A DNA stretch of 64,000 nt from Dechloromonas hortensis (GTDB lineage: Bacteria > Pseudomonadota > Gammaproteobacteria > Burkholderiales > Rhodocyclaceae). The notes beneath the pieces were generated by a model. That model was given only the letters and a program-made list of their open reading frames with translations, did no database searches and had not been told where the DNA came from. Each line of letters opens with the position of its first letter. Position 1 is the stretch's first letter. Position numbers and translations under genes: made by a program. Shown piece after piece: positions 37,684-44,723 of the stretch. The DNA is taken from positions 173,264 to 237,263 of the forward strand of contig NZ_SSSQ01000006.1 of assembly GCF_009469765.1 (NCBI RefSeq), given 5' to 3'.

Positions 37684-38001
37684 ATGCGTTCGACTGTTCT
37701 GCTGCTTGGCTTGGTGGCGACTGCATCGCTGTCGGGATGCGTCAGCGTTGACGATATTTACCTGGCCGACGGCTCGCTCGGCCACAAGGTGACTTGCAAT
37801 GGCCGGGAACTCAGCATCGACACCTGTTTTGAAAAGGCGGCGGAAATCTGTGGCGCTCATGGTTTCGAAACCGTCACCCGGGAGGGACTGTCGACCGGCC
37901 GTTCAATCGAAAAAGGCAGTACCGATCCGAATTCCGGCGCCTTCAGCACCCGCAATATTCTGATCCGGTGCAATGACCAGCGCCCCATGCCGCGCTATTG
38001 A
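37684..38001 (+). CDS. small lipoprotein
   Basis: A 105-residue lipoprotein of unknown function. Signal peptide MRSTVLLLGLVATASLSGC with lipobox SLSGC. The mature domain has four Cys (VTCNGRELSIDTCFEKAAEICG and LIRCNDQRP) that may form two disulfides, plus a helical FEKAAEICGAHGFE segment common in small secreted enterobacterial-type proteins. GGGAGG lies about ten bases before the ATG. It follows the MliC-like lipoprotein gene on the same strand and precedes the convergent MocR gene by 33 bases. Confidence 0.75.
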   Translation: MRSTVLLLGLVATASLSGCVSVDDIYLADGSLGHKVTCNGRELSIDTCFEKAAEICGAHGFETVTREGLSTGRSIEKGSTDPNSGAFSTRNILIRCNDQRPMPRY

Positions 38002-38034
38002 CCAGGCCGGCTGCAACGTCCTGTAGACCGTTCG

Positions 38035-39516
38035 CTATTTCAGGCAGCGCTCCAGGGCTTGGCCCATGGCGGCAACACCGGCGCGAATGGCGTCGCCGTC
38101 AAAGGCCGAAAAGCCCAGCACCAGCCCGGGTGCCGGCATTTGCTTGACCCGATAGAACGAGAGCGGCCGGGCTTCTATTCCCTGATTGCCCAGGAGGTTG
38201 GCGACCTCAAGATCGTTGGCGCGCTCGGGAAGGAAAGCGGTCGCATCCAGCCCGGTCGTGATCGGGGGCACCGAGACGAGCCCCTGGAGATGGGCTTGGC
38301 ATGCCTGCTGGAAGATTTCCGCCCGTTCCCCATAGAGCAGACGCATATGGCGCAGATGGCGGGCGAAGTGCCCTTCAGCAATGAACAGCGACAGCACTTC
38401 CTGCTGAAACCGGGAGACATGCCGGCAAGTCAGTGAAATAGCCGAAGCGAAAGCGTCCACCAGGCCATCCGGCACCACAAGGTAGGCCAGCCGCAGGGAG
38501 GGGTAGAGCAGCTTGCTGAAAGTACCCATGTAGATCACCCGTTCGCCTTGATCCAGGCTCTTCAGTGCTGACAACGGCGTGCCTTTGAAGCGGTACTCGC
38601 TGTCGTAATCGTCTTCGATGATGGTCGCGTTACAGGCTTCCGCCCAGGCGAGCAGGGCCAGGCGACGTTCGATCGGCATGACGCCGCCCAAGGGGGACTG
38701 GTGGGCGGCGGTGACGTAGGCCAGACGCATGTCGGGCGTCACCGGCAAGGCGGGCTCGGTTTTCATGCCGTAGTGGTCCACAGGCATGCCGATCACCTTG
38801 GCACCGGTCAGCCCGAAGACATGACTGGCCCCGGGGTAGCCGGGATCTTCGACCAATACCGAGTCGCCCGGGTCGAGCAACAGGCGGGCGCACAGGTCCA
38901 GTCCTTGTTGGGCGCTGCCCAGGATCATGACCTGCTCGGTGCGGCAGACAATCCGCTGCGAATAGCGGAGGTGGTCGGCAATGGCCTGCCTTAGCGAGCG
39001 GAGGCCGGCTGCCTCACCGTAACCCATCGCCTTTGGATCGGTGGCTTTGCTGCAGCGCAGTTGCAGTTTGTGCCAGATGGCAACGGGAAACGCATGCAGG
39101 TCCGGTTGATTGGCACGAAAGGTGCGCAACGGCGTCGCCGCCTCAAAAACCGGAAAGGGACTGGCGGCGAGTCGCTCGCCCTGCCAGGAAAGGCGCTGTT
39201 GCCCCCGGGGCTCGGCAGCCGTCGCGGGCTGCTCCGGCGCCGGGGCAACGGCGGGCAGGGTGCAGGCGACCGTGGTGCCGCTCCCCGTGGTCCCGGCCAG
39301 GTAGCCTTCCGCCGCCAGTTGCTCGTAGACCGACAGCACGGTCCCCCGCGAGATGCCTTGTTGTCTGGCCAGTTCGCGGCTCGAAGGCAGGCGTTGCCCC
39401 GCCTTGATCCGTCCTGAAAGGATAGAGGCTCGCAGTTCGCCATAGAGCCATCGTTGCAACGTACTTCCAGGCGGCTGAGGACCGATGCCAAGTTCAAGTT
39501 CTTGCGCACGCCGCAT
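38035..39516 (-). CDS. MocR/PdxR-family transcriptional regulator
   Basis: A fusion of a GntR-type winged helix-turn-helix (about 20-90; SRELARQQGISRGTVLSVYE) and a fold-type I aminotransferase domain (about 120-480) that binds pyridoxal phosphate as sensor, not as enzyme. The PLP Lys lies in YMGTFSKLLYPSLRLAYLV and the phosphate-binding Asp/Asn region in ATIIEDDYDSEYRF. 493 residues from the ATG at 39516; an opening eight codons earlier overlaps the promoter repeats. MocR regulators usually control the divergent gene, here an AhpD-like protein. PdxR-type control of vitamin B6 genes is another option, but no pdx gene is present. Confidence 0.92.
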   Translation of the reverse strand: MRRAQELELGIGPQPPGSTLQRWLYGELRASILSGRIKAGQRLPSSRELARQQGISRGTVLSVYEQLAAEGYLAGTTGSGTTVACTLPAVAPAPEQPATAAEPRGQQRLSWQGERLAASPFPVFEAATPLRTFRANQPDLHAFPVAIWHKLQLRCSKATDPKAMGYGEAAGLRSLRQAIADHLRYSQRIVCRTEQVMILGSAQQGLDLCARLLLDPGDSVLVEDPGYPGASHVFGLTGAKVIGMPVDHYGMKTEPALPVTPDMRLAYVTAAHQSPLGGVMPIERRLALLAWAEACNATIIEDDYDSEYRFKGTPLSALKSLDQGERVIYMGTFSKLLYPSLRLAYLVVPDGLVDAFASAISLTCRHVSRFQQEVLSLFIAEGHFARHLRHMRLLYGERAEIFQQACQAHLQGLVSVPPITTGLDATAFLPERANDLEVANLLGNQGIEARPLSFYRVKQMPAPGLVLGFSAFDGDAIRAGVAAMGQALERCLK

Positions 39517-39532
39517 CGCTGTTACCCCATAG

Positions 39533-39562
39533 TGGACCAATAGATTACATGATAAATGGACA
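39533..39562. promoter_or_regulatory. candidate MocR operator (direct repeat)
   Basis: TGGACCAATAG and TGGACATATC lie as direct repeats 23 bases apart between the divergent MocR gene and the AhpD-like gene. MocR proteins often bind direct repeats in such regions. Not tested. Confidence 0.4.
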
Positions 39563-39637
39563 TATCAATCCTACCACTCGTTCAGTACTATCAATCAGCC
39601 CTGCGCGGGTTATGACCAACGTAATAAAGGACGCAAA

Positions 39638-40087
39638 ATGGAACAGCGATTCGATGTAAGCAAACTCATTCCCGACGGCTACAAGGCCATGTACGGGGTC
39701 CACACATGTGTTCAGAACTCCGGGATGGACCTTGGTTTGCTTGAATTGATCAGGTTGCGGATTTCACAAATCAACGGCTGCGCCTTCTGCGTGGCCATGC
39801 ACGTGCCGCTGGGGCGCAAGTTCGGCCTCAGCGAACACCAGATTCACCTGGTTGCCACCTGGAAGGAAGCCCCCGTATTCAGTGCCAAAGAGCGTGCTGC
39901 CCTGGCCTGGGCCGAGGCGGTCACCGTACTGGTCAGCCAGGATGTGCCGGACGCCGTCTATGCGGAGGTGCAGGCCCACTTCAGCGCCGAAGAGATTGCG
40001 AAACTGACCTTTTGCATTGCCGAGATCAATGCCTGGAATCGTTTGATGGTTGCCTCGCGGACGCCGCCAGCCCTCACCGACGCCTGA
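39638..40087 (+). CDS. carboxymuconolactone decarboxylase family protein (AhpD-like)
   Basis: A 149-residue all-helical protein of the CMD/AhpD superfamily. The redox motif CAFC with the following His (NGCAFCVAMHVPLG) is the AhpD-type active site, so it is more likely a peroxidase-like or disulfide protein than a lactone decarboxylase. Other blocks: LLELIRLRISQ before the CxxC and ERAALAWAEAVT, then LTFCIAEINAWNRLMV near the C-terminus. The start is the ATG after ATAAAGGACGCAAA. Divergent from the MocR regulator, which probably controls it. The following sequence holds a terminator and then the transposon end. Confidence 0.9.
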   Translation: MEQRFDVSKLIPDGYKAMYGVHTCVQNSGMDLGLLELIRLRISQINGCAFCVAMHVPLGRKFGLSEHQIHLVATWKEAPVFSAKERAALAWAEAVTVLVSQDVPDAVYAEVQAHFSAEEIAKLTFCIAEINAWNRLMVASRTPPALTDA

Positions 40088-40132
40088 CCGGGAGGCGGGC
40101 AGGGGAGCCGCGTGGTCCGCCCGCCCGCCCGC

Positions 40133-40155
40133 TTATTCACATTTCCTGTGGATAA
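40133..40155. promoter_or_regulatory. inverted pair of DnaA-box-like 9-mers
   Basis: TTATTCACA and TGTGGATAA (reverse complement TTATCCACA, the strict DnaA consensus) face each other across TTTCC. Only one is a perfect box and no replication gene is near, so an origin is unlikely; titration of DnaA or chance is possible. Confidence 0.3.
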
Positions 40156-40217
40156 GCCTGGGAGTATGACTGGGGTAGTTGCGCTAATCCATTGTCTGAG
40201 AAGGGGTTTGCGTCGCC

Positions 40218-40239
40218 CGCCTAATAAGCAGGCGTTTTC
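40218..40239 (+). terminator. rho-independent terminator
   Basis: CGCCT and AGGCG pair around AATAAGC, followed by TTTTC. It lies 130 bases after the AhpD-like gene on the same strand and just outside the interrupted sulfate-binding-protein tail. Confidence 0.6.
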
Positions 40240-40257
40240 TTCGGCTGCGTACCCGGA

Positions 40258-40272
40258 CTATTTCTTCAGATA
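40258..40272 (-). pseudogene. last codons of the interrupted sulfate-binding-protein gene
   Basis: Read leftward, the bases next to the transposon give TATCT-GAAGAAA-TAG, that is Tyr-Leu-Lys-Lys-stop. They continue exactly from the gene fragment beyond the right end (which ends ...FDQIY plus TATCT) once the AGATA duplication is removed. This orphan piece shows where the original gene ended. Confidence 0.75.
40268..40272. repeat. target site duplication, left copy (AGATA)
   Basis: AGATA directly abuts the left terminal repeat and is repeated directly after the right terminal repeat at 63926-63930. A 5-bp duplication is the rule for Tn3-family elements. Confidence 0.9.
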
Positions 40273-40305
40273 GAGGGTCGGCCGGGAATCATGAAAAATT
40301 CCCCG
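40273..40305 (+). repeat. left terminal inverted repeat (IRL)
   Basis: 33 bases, GAGGGTCGGCCGGGAATCAT then a stretch of A and TTCCCCG; matches the right end in inverse orientation except at position 22 (A here, G there). It begins 5-GAGGG, not GGGGG as in Tn3/Tn21-type ends. Confidence 0.95.
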
Positions 40306-40313
40306 AAAATAGC

Positions 40314-41390
40314 CTACTTGTCTGAATTAAAAAGCGAATTTTGACTGTCAACACTATTCTTCTTTGCGTTGACGCTCTTTGCCTGTGGCGCCTGTAATGC
40401 CGCGAGCCTTTCAAAGATTTTCTCGTGGCTGACGACAACGGCTTTCGCCGCCATCAGTTCGGATTCCAGCCGCTGCCCCGTTTCCGCAGTCTCCTGTAGC
40501 TTGCTGACGTTCGCTTGGTTTTCCTTGTCCAGATCGGTCACCCGCGCATTGGCTTGCGCCAATTGCGCTAACAACTGTTGGTTTTTCACCTCGGCAACGG
40601 CCAACTGCTCTTTGGCCGAACGCAGTGATCGTAACTCGCCCTCTTGTCGATGAAGTTCACTGCGTGCATTTCCAAGCTCACTTGATAGCCTGGCATTGCT
40701 TTCGTGGCTACTGATCAATTCTTGCTGCTTGGTATTCACCGAGTCCTTGGCAGAACGTAATTCGCCCTGCAGGAACTGAATCTGTTGTTCGGATTGCCGT
40801 TGATCCTGCTCCCGTTGTTCTTTGGCTGCAGTACGGAAATGCTCCAGCGCTTCGCGGGCGTGTTGATGCTTCTCTTCCAGGGAAAGACGATGCGTTTCCT
40901 CCTTGGTTAGTTGTCCTTCCATGTCCTGAATGCGCTGAGCCATTTGAGCACGGGCAATCCGCTCTTCCTGAAGCGCCGCCACGGTGTTCGCATGAGCGGT
41001 TTTTTCATTGGACAGATCGAGGGCTTGACGTTCGACCTGTCCACGGAACGATTCGACCTCGTTACGCAAGGCAGTCATGACGTCGTTCAGAGACGCGATT
41101 TCCGCTTTGTGTTTGTCGGTCAGTGCGGTCATGCGCTGATCGGCTTCCAGATGCAGACGTTCGGCCAGCCTGGCTGACAGATCCTGAATGGCATCGCTGA
41201 CCGCGACCTGGGTGCCGGTGTTCCCGCCTTCCTCTTCCTCGATCTCCTTGAGGTAGCGGTGAATCGTGCCTTTCGAGCCGGTGTTGCCCAATTCGCCACG
41301 GATGGCATCGATCGACGGGTAACGCCCCATCGCCAACAGGTTGTCTCGCGCTCTCACCACTTCTGACTTGTAGATTCCGGCTCTGGCCAT
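40314..41390 (-). CDS. KfrA-like DNA-binding coiled-coil protein
   Basis: 358 residues. The first 110 residues match the KfrA_N helix-turn-helix type (MARAGIYKSEVVRARDNLLA, then GRYPSIDAIRGELGNTGSKG and TIHRYLKEIEEEEGG). From about 115 to 330 it is almost pure coiled coil, rich in Glu, Gln, Ala and Leu. KfrA-type proteins are autorepressors that bind operators in front of their own genes and help organise plasmid DNA. Similar coiled-coil proteins act as accessory factor in Tn4651-type cointegrate resolution (TnpT beside the recombinase TnpS); that role here is inference. It is the first gene inside the left repeat, transcribed outward, with a 27-base imperfect palindrome before it. Confidence 0.85.
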   Translation of the reverse strand: MARAGIYKSEVVRARDNLLAMGRYPSIDAIRGELGNTGSKGTIHRYLKEIEEEEGGNTGTQVAVSDAIQDLSARLAERLHLEADQRMTALTDKHKAEIASLNDVMTALRNEVESFRGQVERQALDLSNEKTAHANTVAALQEERIARAQMAQRIQDMEGQLTKEETHRLSLEEKHQHAREALEHFRTAAKEQREQDQRQSEQQIQFLQGELRSAKDSVNTKQQELISSHESNARLSSELGNARSELHRQEGELRSLRSAKEQLAVAEVKNQQLLAQLAQANARVTDLDKENQANVSKLQETAETGQRLESELMAAKAVVVSHEKIFERLAALQAPQAKSVNAKKNSVDSQNSLFNSDK

Positions 41391-41412
41391 GGCATCCTCG
41401 AATTTCGTACTG

Positions 41413-41439
41413 TATTACGTAATATGATATTACATACTA
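41413..41439. promoter_or_regulatory. palindromic operator before the KfrA-like gene
   Basis: Core TAATATGATATTA (41420-41432) is a perfect palindrome, preceded by the palindrome ATTACGTAAT (41414-41423) that overlaps it. Extending outward it is imperfect. It lies 23 bases upstream of the gene start, where KfrA-type autorepression would act. Confidence 0.5.
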
Positions 41440-41562
41440 ATTCAATGAAATTCAAGGCCGCAGAAATCGTAATTATAAGACGCGATAATGGTTGATTATT
41501 TGTTGTAAGAAGCAACCGAGCGGAAAACTCATGTAGAAATGGTACGAAATAGCCGGTTCGCT

Positions 41563-41576
41563 TCCTGACAATTTGC
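41563..41576. promoter_or_regulatory. repeated element TCCTGACAATTTGC, copy 1
   Basis: An identical 14-mer in inverse orientation lies at 42137-42150 before copK. Here it is 125 bases before the CzcE-like ATG. It may be a binding site for a metal regulator, but is not the GATTACAT box. Confidence 0.4.
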
Positions 41577-41701
41577 GTACATAAGCTTTCAAAAACGTAA
41601 CGCGGGGGTCAGCGTCCTGTTGGTATCGGAATCCTAAGATGGCATCACGGTTGGACGAAATGAGTCCGACACGATTAACCCGATGTCACAAGGAGAGAAC
41701 C

Positions 41702-42094
41702 ATGAAAACGAAATTTTCCAAACTTGCCCTGATTGCTGCGATCAGCCTCGCTGGCGCCGGAACGAGCTACGCTCACGAAGACTATTCCGAAGCCGGCACC
41801 TACCATTGGCTGAGCCACGTTTCAGAAAGCAAGAGCGCGCCGACGGCAAATCAACTGGCTTCGTTTGGCTACGCCGCCACGAAAAATGCCGACCGCGAAA
41901 TCACCCTGGCTGGCGGCAGCAAGTATCTGAACGTGACGCGCCTAGAAACCGTCAAGATCAATGTCGGTGGCAAGAGTGTCGTCTGGACCTTCGATACGCT
42001 CGGCACCGCGCCATTTCCGCTCTCCAAGATCGTATCTGGAGCCGACGGCATTACCGTCTATGTAACCGAGAACCCTTCCTACCAAGGCGGTTGA
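41702..42094 (+). CDS. CzcE-family periplasmic metal-binding protein
   Basis: 130 residues with a signal peptide (MKTKFSKLALIAAISLAGAG, cleavage near TSYAHE). The mature domain contains the CzcE-type core: SFGYAATKNADREITLAGGS, KYLNVTRLETVKINVGGKSV, then VWTFDTLG. CzcE/CopH proteins are small periplasmic copper-binding proteins of Cupriavidus-type heavy-metal clusters. A His pair at the start (YAHED and YHWLSH) may bind metal. AAGGAGAG lies before the ATG. A long hairpin follows the stop, then copK. Confidence 0.8.
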   Translation: MKTKFSKLALIAAISLAGAGTSYAHEDYSEAGTYHWLSHVSESKSAPTANQLASFGYAATKNADREITLAGGSKYLNVTRLETVKINVGGKSVVWTFDTLGTAPFPLSKIVSGADGITVYVTENPSYQGG

Positions 42095-42103
42095 TCAGCC
42101 TGA

Positions 42104-42133
42104 CCGATGAGTGACGAAATTGTCACTCATCGG
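42104..42133. terminator. long perfect hairpin after the CzcE-like gene
   Basis: CCGATGAGTGAC and GTCACTCATCGG pair in a 12-bp stem with loop GAAATT, nine bases after the stop. No T-run follows, so it may stabilise the mRNA or terminate weakly. Confidence 0.5.
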
Positions 42134-42136
42134 TTG

Positions 42137-42150
42137 GCAAATTGTCAGGA
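42137..42150. promoter_or_regulatory. repeated element (inverse), copy 2, before copK
   Basis: GCAAATTGTCAGGA is the exact reverse complement of the 14-mer at 41563-41576. It lies about 50 bases before the copK ATG. Confidence 0.4.
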
Positions 42151-42200
42151 TCAACACCCTACCATTCGTATTGCAGTACAACTTCTTGAGGAGATTTAAA

Positions 42201-42479
42201 ATGTTGAAAAAAATGCTTGCAATCGTGGCCCTGAGCTCACTGGGTGTTTCCGCCTATGCCGTTGATGCATCTCAAGTGCAGAAGTCCATCGAACTGAAAG
42301 ACGGCTCGACGGTTTATATCTTCAAAGACGGAAAGATGGGCATGGAGGACAAATATGGTCGTGCGACATACATGGAGTCTGGTCACGTGATGGAAACCAA
42401 GGATGGCAAAAAAATCATCATGAACGGAAATGAAATCTGGCGTGTTGATGAATTGCTGCACAAAGATCACCGCGGCTAA
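42201..42479 (+). CDS. copK: CopK family periplasmic copper-binding protein
   Basis: 92 residues; signal peptide MLKKMLAIVALSSLGVSAYA leaves a mature protein of about 72 residues. The mature part matches CopK of Cupriavidus metallidurans: ELKDGSTVYIFKDGKMGMED, KYGRATYMESGHVMETKDGK, KIIMNGNEIWRVDELLHKDH. CopK binds Cu(I) through a cluster of Met residues and then Cu(II); the mature part has five Met, several in that cluster. GAGGAG precedes the ATG. It was found in copper-induced cop clusters, which fits the cargo here. Confidence 0.92.
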   Translation: MLKKMLAIVALSSLGVSAYAVDASQVQKSIELKDGSTVYIFKDGKMGMEDKYGRATYMESGHVMETKDGKKIIMNGNEIWRVDELLHKDHRG

Positions 42480-42488
42480 GAGATCGCC

Positions 42489-43793
42489 TCATACAGTAGC
42501 GGCTCCTTCGGGGGCCGTTTTCATTTTGAAGCACCGCTCAAGCATTACCTTCAATTCCAGTATCCATTGGGCGTGATCTCTGGTCTGGCCTTGCTCGTAG
42601 AGCATCGGGGCAACCTGTCGGAAGACGGCATAGATCGCCGGATCGAAATGCTGCCCAACCTCGCGTTCCATGATGCTCAGCGTCTCGTCCAATGACAAAG
42701 CCGGTTTGTAGGGACGAACGGAGGTCAGTGCATCGAACACGTCGACCAGGGCAAAGATTCTTGCGGCAAGCGGGATCACCTCTCCCGAAAGTCCGTCTGG
42801 ATAGCCTTTCCCGTCAAAGCGTTCGTGATGATGCCGGATGGTCTTCTCGGCACCGGCCAACCAGGGATTGCCGGCGACGATCTCGATGCCCAGTACGGCG
42901 TGAGTCTGCATGACCTGAAATTCTTCGCTCGTCAGCCGTCCAGGTTTCAACAGAATCTGATCCGGAATACCGATTTTTCCAACGTCGTGGAGAAAGGCGC
43001 CCAGCACCAGTTCGGCAATCGTTTCCTTGTCAACGCCCACCGCTTCGGCAAGTGTGATCGCATAGCAGGTAACCCGGTAGTTATGGGCATCGGTGTCTGC
43101 GTCACGCTTGGCGATGGCGTTCCCAAGGGAACGCAACAGTGAAAGATTGGACTCCAGGAGCCGAGACGACAATGCCACCGTTCGGCTCAGCAATCCCGAC
43201 ATCAATGGGTAAAGCAACATGGCCGCCATGAATACCGATATAGAGGCCGTCAAGGCAGCCCAGCGAATCTGCTGTTTTCTCTCTTGTAGCGCCGACCGGG
43301 ACACCAGGCTGACTCCCTCGACATAGCCTGCAAGACGACCGTCATTGGCGGTTATAGGCAGAATGACCTGGACCAGTTCTTCTCCTGCCACGGGGATTCG
43401 CTTGCTATGGCTATTGGGCGGGATTGGCCATGGATGACGCTGCTGTCGGGCAACCTCTTTCAATGCTTCGGGTAGTGGTCGCCAGACATCAAACAGCATC
43501 TCGGCATTGGGTGCAAAAACTCGAATCCCGACGAACTCCTCGGTCAGCAACTGCGAAATCGCGGAGTGACCATCACCTTTCTCACCACTGACAGCCAATT
43601 GCATTGCAGGTGACTCGAAATGCCTGACCCCCGCAATGGCTTGCTCAAGGGTACGCTCCTCGACGCGATACGATTCTACCCAGTAGGCAAGACCTCCAGC
43701 GAGACTGCCAACCAGGAGCGCACCGATACCAAGGCGTCGCACCAACATGCGGCGTAATTGCCGGGGAGTTTCAGGGAGTTCAATGGTTTTCAT
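42489..43793 (-). CDS. membrane-bound HD-GYP phosphodiesterase
   Basis: 434 residues. Membrane helices lie near 21-43 (IGALLVGSLAGGLAYWVE) and 178-205 (AALTASISVFMAAMLLYPLM), framing a periplasmic sensor of about 130 residues. The cytosolic HD-GYP domain runs from about 225 to 420: NYRVTCYAITLAEAVGV, LGAFLHDVGKIGIPDQIL near 268, HAVLGIEIVAG, HHHERFDGKGYPDGLSG near 320. All metal-binding His/Asp and the GYP triad are present, so it is probably an active c-di-GMP phosphodiesterase. It overlaps the FlgB-like gene by 4 bases (ATGA), so both are made together. A signalling role for metal or for surface structures is inferred only from this link. Confidence 0.9.
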   Translation of the reverse strand: MKTIELPETPRQLRRMLVRRLGIGALLVGSLAGGLAYWVESYRVEERTLEQAIAGVRHFESPAMQLAVSGEKGDGHSAISQLLTEEFVGIRVFAPNAEMLFDVWRPLPEALKEVARQQRHPWPIPPNSHSKRIPVAGEELVQVILPITANDGRLAGYVEGVSLVSRSALQERKQQIRWAALTASISVFMAAMLLYPLMSGLLSRTVALSSRLLESNLSLLRSLGNAIAKRDADTDAHNYRVTCYAITLAEAVGVDKETIAELVLGAFLHDVGKIGIPDQILLKPGRLTSEEFQVMQTHAVLGIEIVAGNPWLAGAEKTIRHHHERFDGKGYPDGLSGEVIPLAARIFALVDVFDALTSVRPYKPALSLDETLSIMEREVGQHFDPAIYAVFRQVAPMLYEQGQTRDHAQWILELKVMLERCFKMKTAPEGAATV

Positions 43794-44428
43794 TTTAAAC
43801 TCTGTAGTAATTCCATGAAGTGCTTGAAGTGACCACTAACTCGATCCAGAGAAAACTGGTACATCAGCGAATTTTCCGAGAACTTCTGTCGCTCTGTGTC
43901 CATTTCTACCGTATTACCATCGGCTGCGGTTTGATACGGCACATGGTACTTCAGCGGGAACGGTGGTGCCTGCATACCCCCTGACAAATGGCCGGTAGCG
44001 GTGGTTGCCAATGGCAACGATCCCGATGCACCTTTGACGATTTGGGCGGCCTCTTCGATATCGATATCGACGGCCTTGTAGCCTGGCGTATCGGCATTGG
44101 CGATATTCGACGCCAGGATTTGCTGTCGATAAACTCGAACGCCCAGCATTTTCTGCTGAAAATCATGTCCGCGATGACCACCTTGCCCGATTGAGAAGTG
44201 GTTGGGGTGGGCAGATGACGCGCCGGTAGCCGTCCCGGCAACTTGCCCGCTGTGAGCGCCGTGGCTGCCTTCAGGATTATTGGCCTTTTGAGCAATCGCC
44301 TGATTCAATGCCTGGGAAAACCCCCCGTTGTCGGCGTTGGCCGACGCCCCTCCATGCCCCTCATGACCGCCCTGAACCGAAGATAAAGGTGTGTTGGCAG
44401 CCGGTGGAATGGATGGAATTCCTGCCAT
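43790..44428 (-). CDS. FlgB-like flagellar rod protein with His/Gly-rich N-terminal extension
   Basis: 212 residues. The C-terminal 125 resemble FlgB, a proximal rod subunit of the flagellar basal body: QKMLGVRVYRQQILASNIAN, then ADTPGYKAVDIDIEEA (the rod-protein N-terminal signature), and YQTAADGNTVEMDTERQKFS with LMYQFSLDRVSGHF near the C-terminus. Before it stand about 85 residues, rich in Gly, Ala, Ser and His, with clusters HEGHGG, GSHGAHSG, HPNHFSIGQGGHRGHD. No other flagellar gene is in the window. It overlaps the HD-GYP gene. Whether it builds a rod or has been repurposed is unknown. Confidence 0.8.
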   Translation of the reverse strand: MAGIPSIPPAANTPLSSVQGGHEGHGGASANADNGGFSQALNQAIAQKANNPEGSHGAHSGQVAGTATGASSAHPNHFSIGQGGHRGHDFQQKMLGVRVYRQQILASNIANADTPGYKAVDIDIEEAAQIVKGASGSLPLATTATGHLSGGMQAPPFPLKYHVPYQTAADGNTVEMDTERQKFSENSLMYQFSLDRVSGHFKHFMELLQSLK

Positions 44429-44436
44429 GACGGCGA

Positions 44437-44679
44437 CTACTCGTTCATGATCAGGATGGCCTTCACCGGATCAATCTGGCCGACGTCATGCCATTTTCGA
44501 TCGCTGTCCATTATGGCAGGCTCTGCCTGGCATCCATGATTGCATTCGACGATCCAGCGTGTCTGAAGCACCGTCCGACAATAGTTGTAACTCAGCATTT
44601 TCGGGTCACAGCCGACCGCCAGCGCCAGTGTGCGACACACACACCGATCGCCGTGCTCTGCCGGTTTGCGGATATCCAT
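44437..44679 (-). CDS. Cys-rich small hypothetical protein
   Basis: 80 residues, unrecognised. Six Cys: CVC, GCDPK, NYCRT, VECNHGCQ. It ends in KAILIMNE and stops eight bases before the FlgB-like ATG, so it is probably the first gene of that operon. No clear ribosome binding site is seen, and no signal peptide, so the start may be wrong. If real, disulfides or metal binding are likely. Confidence 0.45.
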   Translation of the reverse strand: MDIRKPAEHGDRCVCRTLALAVGCDPKMLSYNYCRTVLQTRWIVECNHGCQAEPAIMDSDRKWHDVGQIDPVKAILIMNE

Positions 44680-44692
44680 GGCTGAAATAATC

Positions 44693-44712
44693 AGGCCCCG
44701 GTTTCGGGGCCT
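44693..44712. terminator. perfect GC hairpin
   Basis: AGGCCCCG and CGGGGCCT pair around GTTT, 11 bases past the stop of the small periplasmic gene read leftward. The T-run is weak (GATTATTT on that strand). Confidence 0.6.
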
Positions 44713-44723
44713 TTGCTGGACAG

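Larger units (their letters stand above)
41391..41701. other. gene-free AT-rich region: KfrA promoter, candidate resolution site, CzcE-like promoter
   Basis: 311 bases without a credible gene. Near 41413-41439 is the palindrome ahead of the KfrA-like gene. Then comes AT-rich sequence (41440-41500). At 41563-41576 lies TCCTGACAATTTGC, repeated inversely before copK. The ribosome binding site AAGGAGAG of the next gene is at its end. An internal site for the tyrosine recombinase would be expected in a region like this, but none can be proven by eye. Confidence 0.5.

Noticed and set aside
40133..40155. Replication origin
   Set aside because: Only one perfect DnaA box, no AT-rich unwinding region and no dnaA/dnaN/repA gene nearby.
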